From Elymus sibiricus (Eukaryota > Streptophyta > Magnoliopsida > Poales > Poaceae), in the NCBI GenBank assembly GCA_039707655.1, contig CM077671.1:368736720-368800719 (forward strand): DNA of 64,000 nt. Reading direction: 5' to 3'. Of the stretch, positions 23,038 to 33,926 are shown piece after piece. Under the pieces are notes generated by a model. The model was given only the letters and a program-made list of their open reading frames with translations. It did not search any database and had not been told where the DNA came from. Each line of letters begins with the position of its first letter. Within the stretch, counting starts at the first letter, position 1. The translations under genes were made by a program, and so were the position numbers.

Positions 23038-24566
23038 GCGTGATGAAGCAATGTTGGGGATGTCAATGAAGCCAAGGCGGCCAAGAGCAGTAGTACTCTG
23101 CCCCACAAGGGAGCTAACTGAGCAGGTTGGTCATGATCAAATTATTTTCTTGTGACGATGCTATTATTTGGGTTGCAGCAGTAGTTCATGCACATTGCTC
23201 AAATTGCAGGTCTATCGTGTTGCAAAGTCCATGAGCCATCATGCGCCTGAACAAGTCATTCTTTGCTTGCTGCGATCATTATTTGAGTTGTATTTTGCCC
23301 TATGTGGACTTAAGGACTTTAGTATTGAGTGTGCAGAGTAGGGAGCGAGAAGGAGAACTGCAATATGCATCTGTTTTACATTATCTAATTTATGAGATAA
23401 TGAAGAACTATATTTATGTAGGTTCTTGAGCCAAGCTTGGCAAAGGGAAACAAAGTTATGGTGTTCTGTAATACTTTGAATTCAAGTCGCGCAGTGGACC
23501 ATTTTCTGACTGAAAATCAGATATCTACTGTTAACTATCATGGAGAGGTTCCTGCGGAAGAGAGGTTTGTTGTATTTCTTACTCGGTTCTGTTCTTTAAG
23601 CAGTAGGTGTCTAGATTGATTGATTTTATTTTTATGATACCTGATAATCAACTGTAGAGTTGAGAACCTGAACAAGTTCCGTAAAGAAGAGGGGGATTGC
23701 CCAACATTGGTATGCACTGATCTGGCAGCTAGAGGTCTGGACTTGGATGTCGACCATGTCATCATGTTTGACTTCCCATCGAATTCGGTACGTGTTATAT
23801 TACCTCAGTCTGTCTGTATGTATTTATGCCCATGACAGTGATACTTATGCAGTCTATCTTGTGATTATTGTTTGTGCTTTTAGATTGATTACCTTCACAG
23901 AACTGGACGAACTGCACGCATGGGAGCCAAAGGTAACGTTTCTTAGCTGTACTTGAGCACATTCACTTGCTCTGTATCGTTACTTTGCTATAATCATGTA
24001 TTCTATACACTATGATCTCTTATATTTTTTGTGATGACCCCATTGTGGACCAGAAGCTCCCTCCATTGTTGAAACTTAGCTTACCATTTCAGTGCCTTTG
24101 CTGCAAAGAATTCTTACTTTTCATTCAGTAAAAGACTTAAATAATACTTTGAATAAAAGAATTGAACTAAACTTTGCAAGCTTAGAAAAAGGGATAGGAT
24201 AAAGGGAGTTTGAAATGGCTTCTGGGAAACAAAATATTATGTGATTTCGTGTCTGAAGTGAGATGGGTTAGCAATATAGGTTTGCCACTCAGAGATATCC
24301 ACATAGCTGGGTGATCTTTGGACAGGTAGCAATATTCAGTTTCATATTTTCTGTCTACTTACAAATTCTCATTATCATCCCAAAATGCAGGGAAAGTTAC
24401 AAGTCTTGTGGCTAAGAAAGATGTGGCTTTAGCTACTCGGATAGAAGAGGCCATCAAGAAAAATGAGAGCTTGGAAGCTCTAACGACTAACAATGTTAGA
24501 AGAGCTAACAACCCACGGAGTGCGGGCACCAAAGGAAGGACCTCAAGGTCGGTTAAGACTTCATAA
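23038..24566 (+). pseudogene. DEAD-box RNA helicase fragment (RH39-like)
   Basis: ATP-dependent RNA helicase of superfamily 2, most like plant RH39 (a plastid rRNA-processing helicase; subfamily from resemblance). Exons: 23038-23125 (motif Ia, [10 protein letters not shown]), 23210-~23246 (VYRVAKSMSHHA), 23422-23564 ([19 protein letters not shown]), 23658-23787 (motif [17 protein letters not shown]), 23884-23932 (motif VI, DYLHRTGRTARMG), 24391-24566 (C-terminus, stop TAA 24564). All kept exons are in phase without stops. Missing: the N-terminus with Q motif and Walker A, and everything between motif Ia and motif IV, including the DEAD box and SAT. The surviving exon 23210 runs into unrelated sequence after CATCATGCG. 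Without ATP binding it cannot be a helicase. Introns rule out a processed copy. Confidence 0.83.
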
Positions 24567-24892
24567 GAGGCCTGGAGGATTTTTTAATTCCCCTGCTTTA
24601 GAAAGGCTGGAGATTTTGGATAATGCACCCTGTAAATATCTGAGACTTCATTTCTTCAAAAAAAAATTCCCTTGCGGTGCGTGCTTACAAGTTAATTAAA
24701 GAGTTAGAATCAAGATCTTAACACAGCACATCTATGTAATACATATGCATAATGTTGGATGGAATAATATGTTGTATTACCTGTACCCACGAATTTTGTC
24801 CGAGTGTTTCTATGCTCACCGCTTTTCTGTTGAATTGTGGAAATTAGCATTGCCTGGCGTTCGGTAACTTCGTTTAGCATTTCTCAACTAGT
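24567..24892. other. 3' flank of the helicase fragment
   Basis: AT-rich 3' UTR-like DNA; nothing else recognised. Confidence 0.4.
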
Positions 24893-25266
24893 CACACCTG
24901 GCCGACGAACATACTAGAGCGTGTCCAGTAATTTCCTCGGCTAGAGGAGCCGACGAAAATATCATCAAGTACTTTTGTCGGCTCCACCAGCCGACGAAAA
25001 TACCGTTCTTTCGTCGGCTTGTGGAGCCCATGAAAATAGGTACCGTGATTTTCGTCGGCCCGACAAGCCGACGAAAATACATCGCGCATTTTCGTCGGCC
25101 TCTGGCCGACGAAAATAGATTTATTTTCGTCGGTTGCCGACAAAAATAGTTTTATTTTCGTCGAGTTTATTTCGTCGGCTGGCCGACGAAAATATATATT
25201 TTCGACGGTTTTCAGGCTATTTTCGACGGTTCCTGGCCGACGAAAATAAGCTGTTTCCCTGTAGTG
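24893..25266. mobile_element. CACTA-type terminal region with GCCGACGAAAAT subterminal repeats
   Basis: The right end is CTGTTTCCCTGTAGTG, the reverse complement of a CACTACAGGGAAACAG terminus. Upstream are at least ten copies of CCGACGAAAAT or its reverse complement, spaced every 20-45 bp and often as inverted pairs, the usual layout of CACTA subterminal transposase-binding sites. The left limit may be CACACCTGGCCGACG at 24893, but it matches the right end poorly and the flanking 3-mers differ (AGT / ATT), so this is probably a deleted or truncated copy. Confidence 0.68.
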
Positions 25267-26388
25267 ATTAAAAACTGAATAAGCAACTAACAAGAGAAAG
25301 ATGACCAGACCAAACGAGAAATTTCGATATTTGACATCGGATTCGCACGCCTCACGTATTTTAACCTTCAGTTCGCAAGCCTTTCAAAATATAACACTGG
25401 ACGTGCGAATTCTTTTGATTTGGGGGGATTTCTTCTTCTTTTCTCGAATTCTGTCTTTTCTTTTTTGTTTTCAGTTTACAGCCCAAGTGAATGGACCATA
25501 CTAATAAAAACATCAAGCTTCACAATGACATAATCTCATCTCTAGTATTCCAATAGCAGCAGACAGCTATGCATTTCTCTAATCCGTTGTTACATACCTC
25601 TTCTTGCTAGTATTGAACAATGCATACACAAATGAGCAGGATTCAAATCGGAAGTAACAAATTGATACCTTAGCTTAGATGCGCTCGCTCGCAGCTCACT
25701 GCTAGGCTGCCGCCGGCCACCGTGGAGGTGCAGAGCTCCCGCGGGCCTAGCGCGCGCTCACCGCCCGGCTGACGCCGGCCCCGCGGAGGCGCTATGCAGC
25801 GCCTGGCCTCCGCCCGCCGGATAGGCCAGCAGGCGAGGCCGAGGCGCCAAGCAGCGCGGCTGTGCGCTTGTGCCGCCGCGCGCCTGCGCCCCGCGGCGGC
25901 GTGCCGCGCAGCCCTTCCGAGCTCCGGCCTCCGTCGCGGTGCGGCTCCGCTCTTGTCCTCTGCCGCCCGTGCCCAGGACCGTGCGGCCGTGCCGGCCGCC
26001 CCACCTGCCGCACCGGCGCCGCTTGCCGCCGCCTAGGGTTGCCGCGGGAATGGGGGATTGGGGAATCAAGACTCGCCCATCCGGGAGGCAGCCACGGGAG
26101 AGAGAGCAGAGCAGCCGAGCAGGCCACCAGGGCTAGGGGGCGATCTGGGGCTTTGGGCGGGTGAGTGGGGTGGGCCAGGGGGTGTCGTGGGCCGCTATGT
26201 GGATCGGTTGGGAGACAAAGGGAGAAATTGTGGGCTTGTATGTAGTTTCGAGCCCGTTTGTGCTATTAGGCTGTTTATTTTTTGTTTTTTCATGCATATA
26301 CTTGAGAAATACATACATATACAAAAAAAATTCTAAAAATAATGGGTATTCAACTGAATACCCTTGATACATGCTGGGCCCGCCCCTG
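25267..26388. mobile_element. Possible hAT-like element end
   Basis: The stretch ends at 26388 with GGGCCCGCCCCTG, the reverse complement of CAGGGGCGGGCCC, preceded by GGGTATTCAACTGAATACCC, a 20-base palindrome. Both are familiar from hAT-like grass elements. I did not find the partner terminus, so the left limit is arbitrary. 25690-26170 is very GC-rich; open frames on both strands there have no recognisable domain and look like an element leader or a lost gene's 5' end. Confidence 0.35.
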
Positions 26389-27526
26389 TCCATTGGAGTT
26401 ACAAGCAAGCACCAAGGGAAGGCAGGCAACAAGGTGTGGATATATTGAAGGATCGATATGATGCCGGGTAGTTATTATACCTAACCTGATGAAAATAAAA
26501 ACGGGATTCCTAACCATCACTCGAGTCATTTTTGTTGTAGCTTGTCATTCGATTTTATTTTATTTTGTTACGCTGCCGTCCTGCGGCAAAGTTGATTCTT
26601 GCTTCCTATGCTGATTTTTGCAGCCCGGCTCATCATCCTCATGTGGCCCTTGTGAGGGATTCGGCCAGTAAGTGTGCATGGTTGTGGGGATCAGGGATGA
26701 TGATTTGATTTTGACAAGATAAAGTAGTTCAACATTTTTATGTTTATCCGTTTTTTCCATAGCACCATAAAATTATTGTTTTCCTACTTATTTTGATCCA
26801 CATGCTGTGCCTAGACTACGTTGGAAATATTCCTTTATATTTTGGACTTTTCTTTGTTATCTTTTCTTAGCCTTTTTTTATAATATTCTCGCAGCCTCGG
26901 GAGAGCTCTACTCAACTACTCAAGTGCTCAGCCCTGGTGCGCTTGATGTCTCGATTCCTATGTATCTGTGTTTTATTTCCATTCATTCCCGTGGTCCGTT
27001 TTCTTCTTAAAAAAATGCAGGCATCACTCCATAACTGATCCATTTAGTAGTGAGGAAAGTAGGATGAGCAGCTACAACTAGTGTAAATGAGGTTTGTATT
27101 TTGGGGGTCATTATTGTTGTAGGGATTAACTGCCTCGTTCGTTGGACGCTTTATATGTATTTTCATTCAGCGAGCATTGGTAGAACTTGTTTTTCTAGAT
27201 ACTTGTTTTGAGATAGCATAAAAACATTCCCCAACTTGTTTCTAAATTACTCACGGGGAATGGATCCCCCTGCTAGTTTTGTTGCCGTTGAAAGGGGAGT
27301 TAGTGGCAGCATCCTACATTCATGCGGTCACGTCCATGTTACTTTTGTAAACGATGGTGAAGGCATAGTTATTGTCCGTGCGATGAATTTTCTTTTATCA
27401 ATGTTAAATTTTCTTTTATTTTTTGTTCCGCATGTGTTTTATTTCTTAGGTCAGATGGAATCAAATTAGTATTTTTGTATTGTGTTGTAAGACCAAGAAC
27501 TTAATGTTTTGTTCATCCTTGTCCCA
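26389..27526. other. Unassigned AT-rich spacer
   Basis: No gene, repeat or transposon end that I can support. Confidence 0.4.
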
Positions 27527-27529
27527 TTA

Positions 27530-28374
27530 GGGTGTGTTTGGTTGAGGGACCAACTGTCATGGAATGGAACGGTTCCGTTCCAGAGGAACAGATCGGTTCC
27601 ATTCCTGTGTTTGGTAGGTGTAAAAAAGTAGGACGGGTTGGTTCCGTTCCAGTGTTTGGTTTGGTCCCTCAAGTGATACACACTATCAAAAATATGGCTA
27701 CCAATTACTTCTAACCATGGATCTACACAAGAGGAAGAACATTGCAGAAACAGAAAAATCAATCTGCCCATCAATCCACTGTGAGCATCAGCATATACAA
27801 AATTATGCAGAGAAGGTACAAAGATATACAGAGAAGAAATAACCTTGCTGCTCCGGTGCTAGGTCGAGGCCGAGCCGCCGGTGCTAGGTCGAGGCCGAGC
27901 CGCTGCTAGATCGCCGCCGCTCCTACGTCGCGCGCCATCAGAGAGGAGAGACGACAGGGAGGAGAGGCAAGCCGGAGCCGGAGAGGGAGAGAGGCGGTAG
28001 ATCGAGGGGAGGGAGAGATGCGGGGGTGGCGGCGCTGGAGAGGGAGAGAGGCGGCAGATCGAGGGGAGGGAGAGATGCGGGGGTGGCGGCGCTGAGCAGG
28101 GGGTGGCGGCGGCGGCGCTGAGCGCGGGCGGGCGGGGGGGGGGGGGGGGGGGCGAGACGAGAGGAGAGGAGAGGGCTCGGTGCGAGTGAAAACGAGGCCG
28201 TTCCCCATCGTCCGCTCGATTCTAAGGTATGACTTCGTTCCGAATATTGACGAAATATTCTGTTTTCTGGGACGTGTGGGTTCTCCTTCGTTCTACTAAC
28301 CAAACAATGGAATGGGCTCTAAAAACGGAACGAACCCATGACATTCTATTCGGTCTTAGAAACCAAACACACCC
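27530..28374. mobile_element. Tourist-like (PIF/Harbinger) non-autonomous element, 845 bp
   Basis: Terminal inverted repeats GGGTGTGTTTGGTT (27530) and AACCAAACACACCC (ending 28374) are perfect over 14 bases. They are flanked by TTA at 27527-27529 and 28375-28377, the expected target duplication. Subterminal GGTTCCGTTCC-like motifs occur at both ends. The interior is a GC-rich block (27840-28200) with a 57-bp duplication and a long G run. It is longer than typical Tourist MITEs, and no transposase is present. Confidence 0.88.
27981..28094. repeat. 57-bp tandem duplication inside the Tourist-like element
   Basis: GAGAGGGAGAGAGGCGG(T/C)AG... starts at 27981 and 28038 and is nearly identical. 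A run of about 20 G residues follows at roughly 28133-28152. Confidence 0.9.
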
Positions 28375-28477
28375 TTAGCTTCTTCATCTTGTTCATGTTT
28401 CAGATTGTGTGTGTTATTTAATTGACTGACACAGATAAAATTTTCAGTCGATTTTTTATGACGCATCCTTTGCTAAC

Positions 28478-28573
28478 AATCGATTGATTTTAAGCATATC
28501 GTTACTCAAATTTTCTATACTGGCCATCGATTGATTTTAAGCATATCGTCACTCAAATTTTCTATACTGGCCA
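28478..28573. repeat. 47-bp tandem duplication
   Basis: ATCGATTGATTTTAAGCATA at about 28480 and 28527; copies differ by GTTACTC / GTCACTC. Lies between the Tourist-like and CACTA elements. Confidence 0.88.
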
Positions 28574-28628
28574 AGCCACGTGTCTTCACCCTATTGGTTT
28601 GGAAAATTGATTGGAACTGGATAGAAAA

Positions 28629-28945
28629 CACTGCCAAAAAACTGCTCATTCGTCCGCGGAGGTTAGTACCGGGCACACTTTGGCCCGGTACTAACGTGCA
28701 TCTTTAGTACCGGGCCAAAGCTACAGTACCGCCTGGAGCCATTTAGTACCGGCTGGAGCTACCAGCCGGCACTAAAGTGCGCCACCGACAACCGGGCGCA
28801 GCGGCTAGGTGGCCACTTAGTACCGGCTGGAGCCACCAGCCGGTACTAAATGAAGCCGAGGCAATTTAGTACCGGCTGGTGGCTTCAGCCGGTAGCAAAT
28901 TGTAACAACTAGTACTGGCTGGAGCCACCAGCCGGTACTAATCCG
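28629..28945. repeat. Left CACTA subterminal repeat array
   Basis: Paired TTAGTACCGGCTGG / CCAGCCGGTACTAA motifs occur about every 20-45 bp, forming short palindromes such as that around 28820-28850. These are the expected binding sites for the element's TNPA-like protein. The array ends just before the promoter at 28951. Confidence 0.85.
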
Positions 28946-28950
28946 CCCAC

Positions 28951-28957
28951 TATAAAT
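28951..28957 (+). promoter_or_regulatory. TATA box of the left CACTA promoter
   Basis: CCACTATAAATCAGC directly follows the last subterminal repeat. The transcript would run through 28975-29990 into the small ORF and the transposase. Confidence 0.6.
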
Positions 28958-28960
28958 CAG

Positions 28961-29991
28961 CTCGCCTTCTTCCTCCCCGAGCCCGAGCCAACCATTTGAC
29001 CAAGCTCGGGCTTTATTCCCATTGCGAGTTAGAGAGGAGGTGCCGCCCCATTTTCTCAAGTTTTGTGGAGATTTCACTCATCCAAGTGCACTAAAGGTTT
29101 GCAACTTCTTCCTCTCTTGTTTGATGGTATTTATTATTTGTTTCATGCTCTATAGTTTGAAATATTTGTGATTTTTAGAAATATATAGAATGAGCACGAT
29201 TTCTTTGATTTATGCATGGATTTGAGATGTATAGAACCCATTACTTGAATTTGGAGAAGGTGTATTGGATAGTTTCATTGTGGATAATTTATAGGGATTT
29301 TTTTTCAATTTTTTTCAAGTGGCATGGTTAATTAGTTTGGTATTTGTTATGCATTTAGTTGCATTATTTTGGCACTCTAATGATGTAATGATGTATTTAT
29401 TCGGGCTCATATGGAAACCATCGAGAAGTTTTAAAAATACATGTTTCGAATCATGAATATGTCGTTAACCTTGATCCTGGAGTGAAAGCACAGCGATTCG
29501 GGACTAGCATCGATATCCATGATGCGGTGCGGTATATATGAGGACGCGATGAAGGAGTACGGTCTTGATCTCAATTATGAAATCCACACCTTTTGAGCGA
29601 GTTGAGAATGAAATTATCCGGACCAAGGCCGTACTCCTTCATCTGGTCCTATTGTACCGCACCGTGTCGTGGATGTCAATAGTAGCCCTGAATGTCACTG
29701 TTATCACTGTAGGGTCAAGGTTGACGATATAGACATGTTTCGAAACAAATATTTTTTCTTCTCGATGGTTTTAGAGTGTCAAGATTACCACTGCAGGGTC
29801 AAGGTTGACGATATAGACGTGTTCGCGTTGAACTGAAGAGTGTCAAAATAATTATGGTTTACAATTTATGTTTTCATTTTAATTCTAATAATTTGTTCAG
29901 ATTTTTACATTAATTTGATTAGTGTACTGAAATTAGTTTTGTTTCTTAATGAGACAAATAATTGACATGTTATTAATATTACTTATTAGAA
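28961..29991 (+). other. CACTA leader / probable 5' intron region
   Basis: No protein-coding sequence recognised. It contains a plausible donor (CTAAAG/GTTTGC near 29095) and the long foldback listed separately. Confidence 0.45.
29371..29780. repeat. Long imperfect inverted repeat (foldback) inside the CACTA leader
   Basis: The left arm (about 29371-29570) pairs with the right arm (about 29620-29780) over most of its length. Perfect blocks include GATGAAGGAGTACGG (29548-29562) with its complement at 29629-29643, and CGGTGCGGTA (29525-29534) with 29655-29664. Outer blocks AACCATCGAGAAG and AACCTTGA also pair. The loop is about 50 nt. An 84-bp-spaced direct repeat of AGGGTCAAGGTTGACGATAT (29711 and 29795) overlaps the right arm. 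Such a transcript could form a miRNA- or siRNA-type hairpin; processing is not shown. Confidence 0.75.
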
Positions 29992-30351
29992 ATGCCTTTG
30001 CAACATGATGCCTTTGAGCGTCGAGCTGCGGCTCGGGCGGCGGTACGCTATCAATTGGAGCGCACCGGTCATTCGCTTGAGTTCCACCCTGCAGAGCGTG
30101 TTGGTCTTGTTAGCGGTCGTATTCGTCATTTGATTAAGAAAGCTTTTCATTGCTTCTCCCTTGGCAAAGAAAGCCGTAAATTTTGTCATGAATTTAATGT
30201 CGAGTTGCATGGTACTGATGATGATCGTGAGTTGATGGCTCGATATAATACAAGACGTGAAGAGTCGGGGCTAGCGGAATATGACCGTTCCGTGTCAAGA
30301 CTTCGCGAGGCAGTTCATGAGGCATTGGTCCAAAGATCTCATGATGAGTAG
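29992..30351 (+). CDS. Small CACTA-encoded ORF, 119 residues, function unknown
   Basis: Opens with ATG at 29992 and ends with TAG at 30349-30351. The protein is Arg/Glu/His-rich, mostly helical-looking, with no zinc finger, signal peptide or membrane segment. The middle reads GRIRHLIKKAFHCFSLGKES and the C-terminus REAVHEALVQRSHDE. It lies in the same direction as the transposase and 238 bp before it, so it could be an upstream cistron or a spliced exon of a longer element protein. I do not recognise the family. An uninterrupted frame of this length with ordinary composition suggests it is real, but expression is unproven. Confidence 0.5.
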   Translation: MPLQHDAFERRAAARAAVRYQLERTGHSLEFHPAERVGLVSGRIRHLIKKAFHCFSLGKESRKFCHEFNVELHGTDDDRELMARYNTRREESGLAEYDRSVSRLREAVHEALVQRSHDE

Positions 30352-30589
30352 TTTGTATTAGGTAGTTAGCATGTAGTGTAATGTATATATTAATTTGGAC
30401 TTCTATTTATCATGTTCTGTAATTTAAGCATGTAGTGTAATGTATCTATTAATCTGGACTTCTATTAATTTTATATTTCAATGTTTAATTCGCAGAAATG
30501 GCTTTTGTATTTCATTATGTTATGTGCCAAATTAAATGATATGAATACAGGTAAAATAATATTGTTACTTAATTCCAAATTGTAGATCG

Positions 30590-33500
30590 ATGGACCGACA
30601 ATGGATGTACGGCGACCGGTGCACCATGGCGTGGATTAATGGTCTAAAGTCTTTTCTCGATGCGGCGGAGGCCCACAAGTCATCGAAAGGTTTTATGTGT
30701 TGTCCGTGCCGCGTTTGCACCCACATTTATGAAAAGGGTTTCATGGATAACTATACTCTTTGGACCAAACACGGTGAACCTGGAGTTGTGATGCAAGATG
30801 GTGAAGAAGATGATGATCATAATATTGCAAACTGGGCTCATCTATATGAAGCGGGAGCCTTTGAAGATGAACCCATGGATGATGCTGAAGAAATGGACGA
30901 GGCTGGAGAAAATGCAGCAGAAGACCAACCACCTGATGAATTAGGTCAGGTTCTAGTGGATTCACAAAGAGACTGTGAAACTTTAAAGGAGTCAAAGAAG
31001 TTTGAGAAGATGTTGGAGGATCACAAAAAATATTGTATCCAGATTGCAAGCAGGGGCTTAAAAAGTTGGGTACCACACTTGAAATGCTGCAGTGGAAGGC
31101 AGCTAATGGTGTCACTGATAAGGGATTTGAGGAGCTACTTGGAATCGTAAAGAACATGCTTCCAGAGGGAAATAAACTGCCCTCTACAACATACGAAGCA
31201 AAGAAGGTTGTTTGCCCTCTTGGATTGGAGGTACAGAAAGTTCACGCATGTCCTAACGATTGTATTCTCTATCGAGGCAAAGAATATGAGAAACTGGATG
31301 CTTGTCATGTCTGTGATGCAAAACGGTACAAGATCAGGCAAAATGATCCTGGTGAGGTCGATGGGGAGCCCGTCAAGAAAAAAGTTCCTGCTAAGGTGAT
31401 GTGGTATTTCCTAGTAATACCACGCTTGAAGCTCTTTTTTAGAAATAAATCCAATGCTAAATTGATGCGGTGGCACAAAGAAGAGCGTAAGCAAGATCAG
31501 ATGCTGAGACACCCTGCGGATGGGTCCCAGTGGAGAAACGTGGATAGAGATTTCCCAGATTTTGATAACGACCCAAGGAACATAAGGTTCGGTTTAAGTA
31601 CGGACAGAATGAATCCATTCGGCGAGTGGGGCAGCAGTCACAGTACATGGCCTGTGACCCTCTGTATGTTCAATCTTCCTTCTTGGCTATGCATGAAGCG
31701 GAAGTACATGATGATGCCGGTGCTTATCCAAGGGCCAAAACAACCGGGCAATGATATTGACGTGTACCTAAGACCGTTGGTTGATGAACTTTTGCTGCTG
31801 TGGAAGGAGGAAGGTGTACGTGTTTGGGACGAGTACAAACAGGAGAATTTTGACCTGCGAGCATTGCTTTTTGTTACCATCAACGATTGGCCTGCACTTA
31901 GCAATCTGTCCGGACAGTCGAATAAGGGATACCAGGCATGCACTCATTGTCTAGAAGAAACCGACAGCTTGTATCTAAAAACTTGTAGGAAGGTCGTGTA
32001 CATGGGTCACCGTCGATTCCTTCCCCTCAACCACCCCTTAAGAAGAAAAGGAAAACATTTCAAAGGGGAACCAGAAACTCGTGCTAAGCCTATATTCCGA
32101 AACGGGAAGCGTGTTTTCTCGATGGTGAAGGATGTCCATGTCGTGTTTGGAAAGGGTCCTGGACGCCAACAAATTCCAAATGATGAAAGCGGCCATGCCC
32201 CAATGTGGAAGAAGAAGTCCGCAAACTATGGGAGCTCCCATATTGGGATGTCCTAGAGGTCCGCAACGCAATCGATGTGATGCACTTGACGAAGAATCTT
32301 TGCGTGAACCTGCTAGGATTCCTTGGTACATATGGGCAGTCAAAAGATACACTAGAAGCAAGACGTGATTTGAAAGAAACAAAACAACTAGAAGACCTAC
32401 GTCCTGAGAAGAGAGAAAATGGACAGCACTACTTACGTCCTGCTAGCTACACTCTCAGCAAAGAGGAGAAGGAAAGCATGTTTGTTTGCTTGAACAGTAT
32501 GAAGGTACCGTTCGGTTACTCCTCGAATATGCAGGGAAGAATTAATATGAAAGAGAAAAAGTTCACAAACCTAAAGTCTTATGATTGCCACGTTTTGATG
32601 ACCCAATTGCTTCCAGTCACGTTGAGGGGTATTCTACCAGAAAATGTAAGATTAGCAGTGGTGAAGCTATGTGCCTTTCTTAATGAAATTTCGCAAAAGG
32701 CAATCGATCCAAATAAGCTCACAAGGCTACAGAATGATGTGGTCCAATGTCTAGTCAGTTTTGAGATGGTCTTTCCACCTTCGTTCTTTAATATTATGAC
32801 CCACCTCCTGGTTCATATTGTGAAAGAGATAAACATTTTAGGCCCTGTATTACTACACAATATGTTCCCTTTCGAGAGATACATGGCAGTCTTAAAGAAG
32901 TACGTTCGGAATCGTTCTCGGCCAGAAGGATGTATCGCCAAGGGCTATGAAACAGAGAAGGTCATTGAGTTTTGTGTTGATTTCATTGATGAACTTAGTC
33001 CGATTGGGGTCCCCATGTCACGCTATTATGGGCGATTGGAAGAAAAGGGCACACTAGGTAAGAAATCTAATATGCACATCCCTGAAAGTGAAATCCGCAA
33101 AGCAAATTTCACCATTCTACAGAATTCATCCCTCGTGGCCCCATATATGGATGAGCACATCAATGTTGTCCGATATGAAAACATAGGGAAGTCTGAGGCA
33201 TGGATTACACGTCATCACATAGATAGCTTTGCGGTTTGGCTGAGAAGAAAACTCATAGGTGACAGCACGATTGGTGTACAACTACAATGGCTTGCTAGGG
33301 GACCATCGGCCACAATCATGCAATACCAAGGATACGAGATCAATGGATATACGTTTTACACAAGAGCCCAAGATGAAAAGAGCACGAACCAAAATAGTGG
33401 TGTGCGTATTGATGCAATAGGCCATGATGGAAATAAGGACAGCTACTTTGGTGTCATAGAGGAAATATGGGAGCTTGACTATGGCCCCTTGAAGATTCCT

Positions 33501-33926
33501 TTGTTTCGATGCCAATGGGTGAACCAAGCAGGTGGCGGTGTAATGATAGACCGGTATGGAATGACAATAGTGGACTTCAAAAAGATTGGATATAAAGACG
33601 AACCATTCGTCCTCGCCAAGGATGTGACGCAGGTTTTCTATGTGAAGGACATGGCAAGCAAACCTAAGAAAAATCAAGGCAAGTCCGACGACGAGCCAAA
33701 ACGCCACATAGTTCTTCCAGGAAAAAGAAAAACCGTTGGAGTTGAAGACATTTCGGATAATTCAGAAGACTTTGATCAGTTTGACGACCGTCCTCCATTC
33801 TCTGTCGATGTTGACCCTAGCATCCTGTTGTCCAAAGAGGGCGCTCCTTACTTACGCCTCAATCATGATCAAGGGACATTCATAAAAAGAAAGGTTGTCA
33901 ACGTTCCATTAAACAATGATGTGTAA
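30590..33926 (+). pseudogene. CACTA TNP2-type transposase (TNPD-like), two frameshifts
   Basis: Three overlapping frames together make one protein: 30590 to about 31030, about 31030 to 32220, and about 32220 to 33926. The N-terminus is the transposase-associated domain (MDRQWMYGDRCTMAWINGL, with CCPCRVCTH). The middle is the Tnp2/transposase-21 catalytic region (CPNDCILYRG, CHVCDAKRY, GSSHSTWPV, then NAIDVMHLTKNLCVNLLGF). DUF4218 follows (MFPFERYMAVLKKYVRNRS), then DUF4216 (YFGVIEEIWELDY, FRCQWV). The first break is a 1-nt loss in HKK/YPDC near 31030. The second lies between MWKKKSA and WELPYW near 32220. There are no in-frame stops elsewhere, so the breaks may be recent or, less likely, sequence errors. 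A full product would cut and paste the element. Confidence 0.87.

Noticed and set aside
24893..25266. Regularly spaced repeats resembling a CRISPR array
   Set aside because: Repeats are short, in both orientations, with uneven spacing and a CACTA terminus; the genome is a plant.
25690..26170. A host gene in the GC-rich block
   Set aside because: Open frames exist on both strands without domains, splice-consistent partners or a recognisable start.
18718..26396. TCCATTGG at 18718 as the partner 8-bp duplication of the hAT-like end at 26388
   Set aside because: The sequence after 18718 has no hAT terminus and an intact LINE, protease gene and helicase lie between, so the match is probably chance.
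29371..29780. Identification of the foldback as miR820
   Set aside because: I do not find the miR820 sequence; only the CACTA context is shared.
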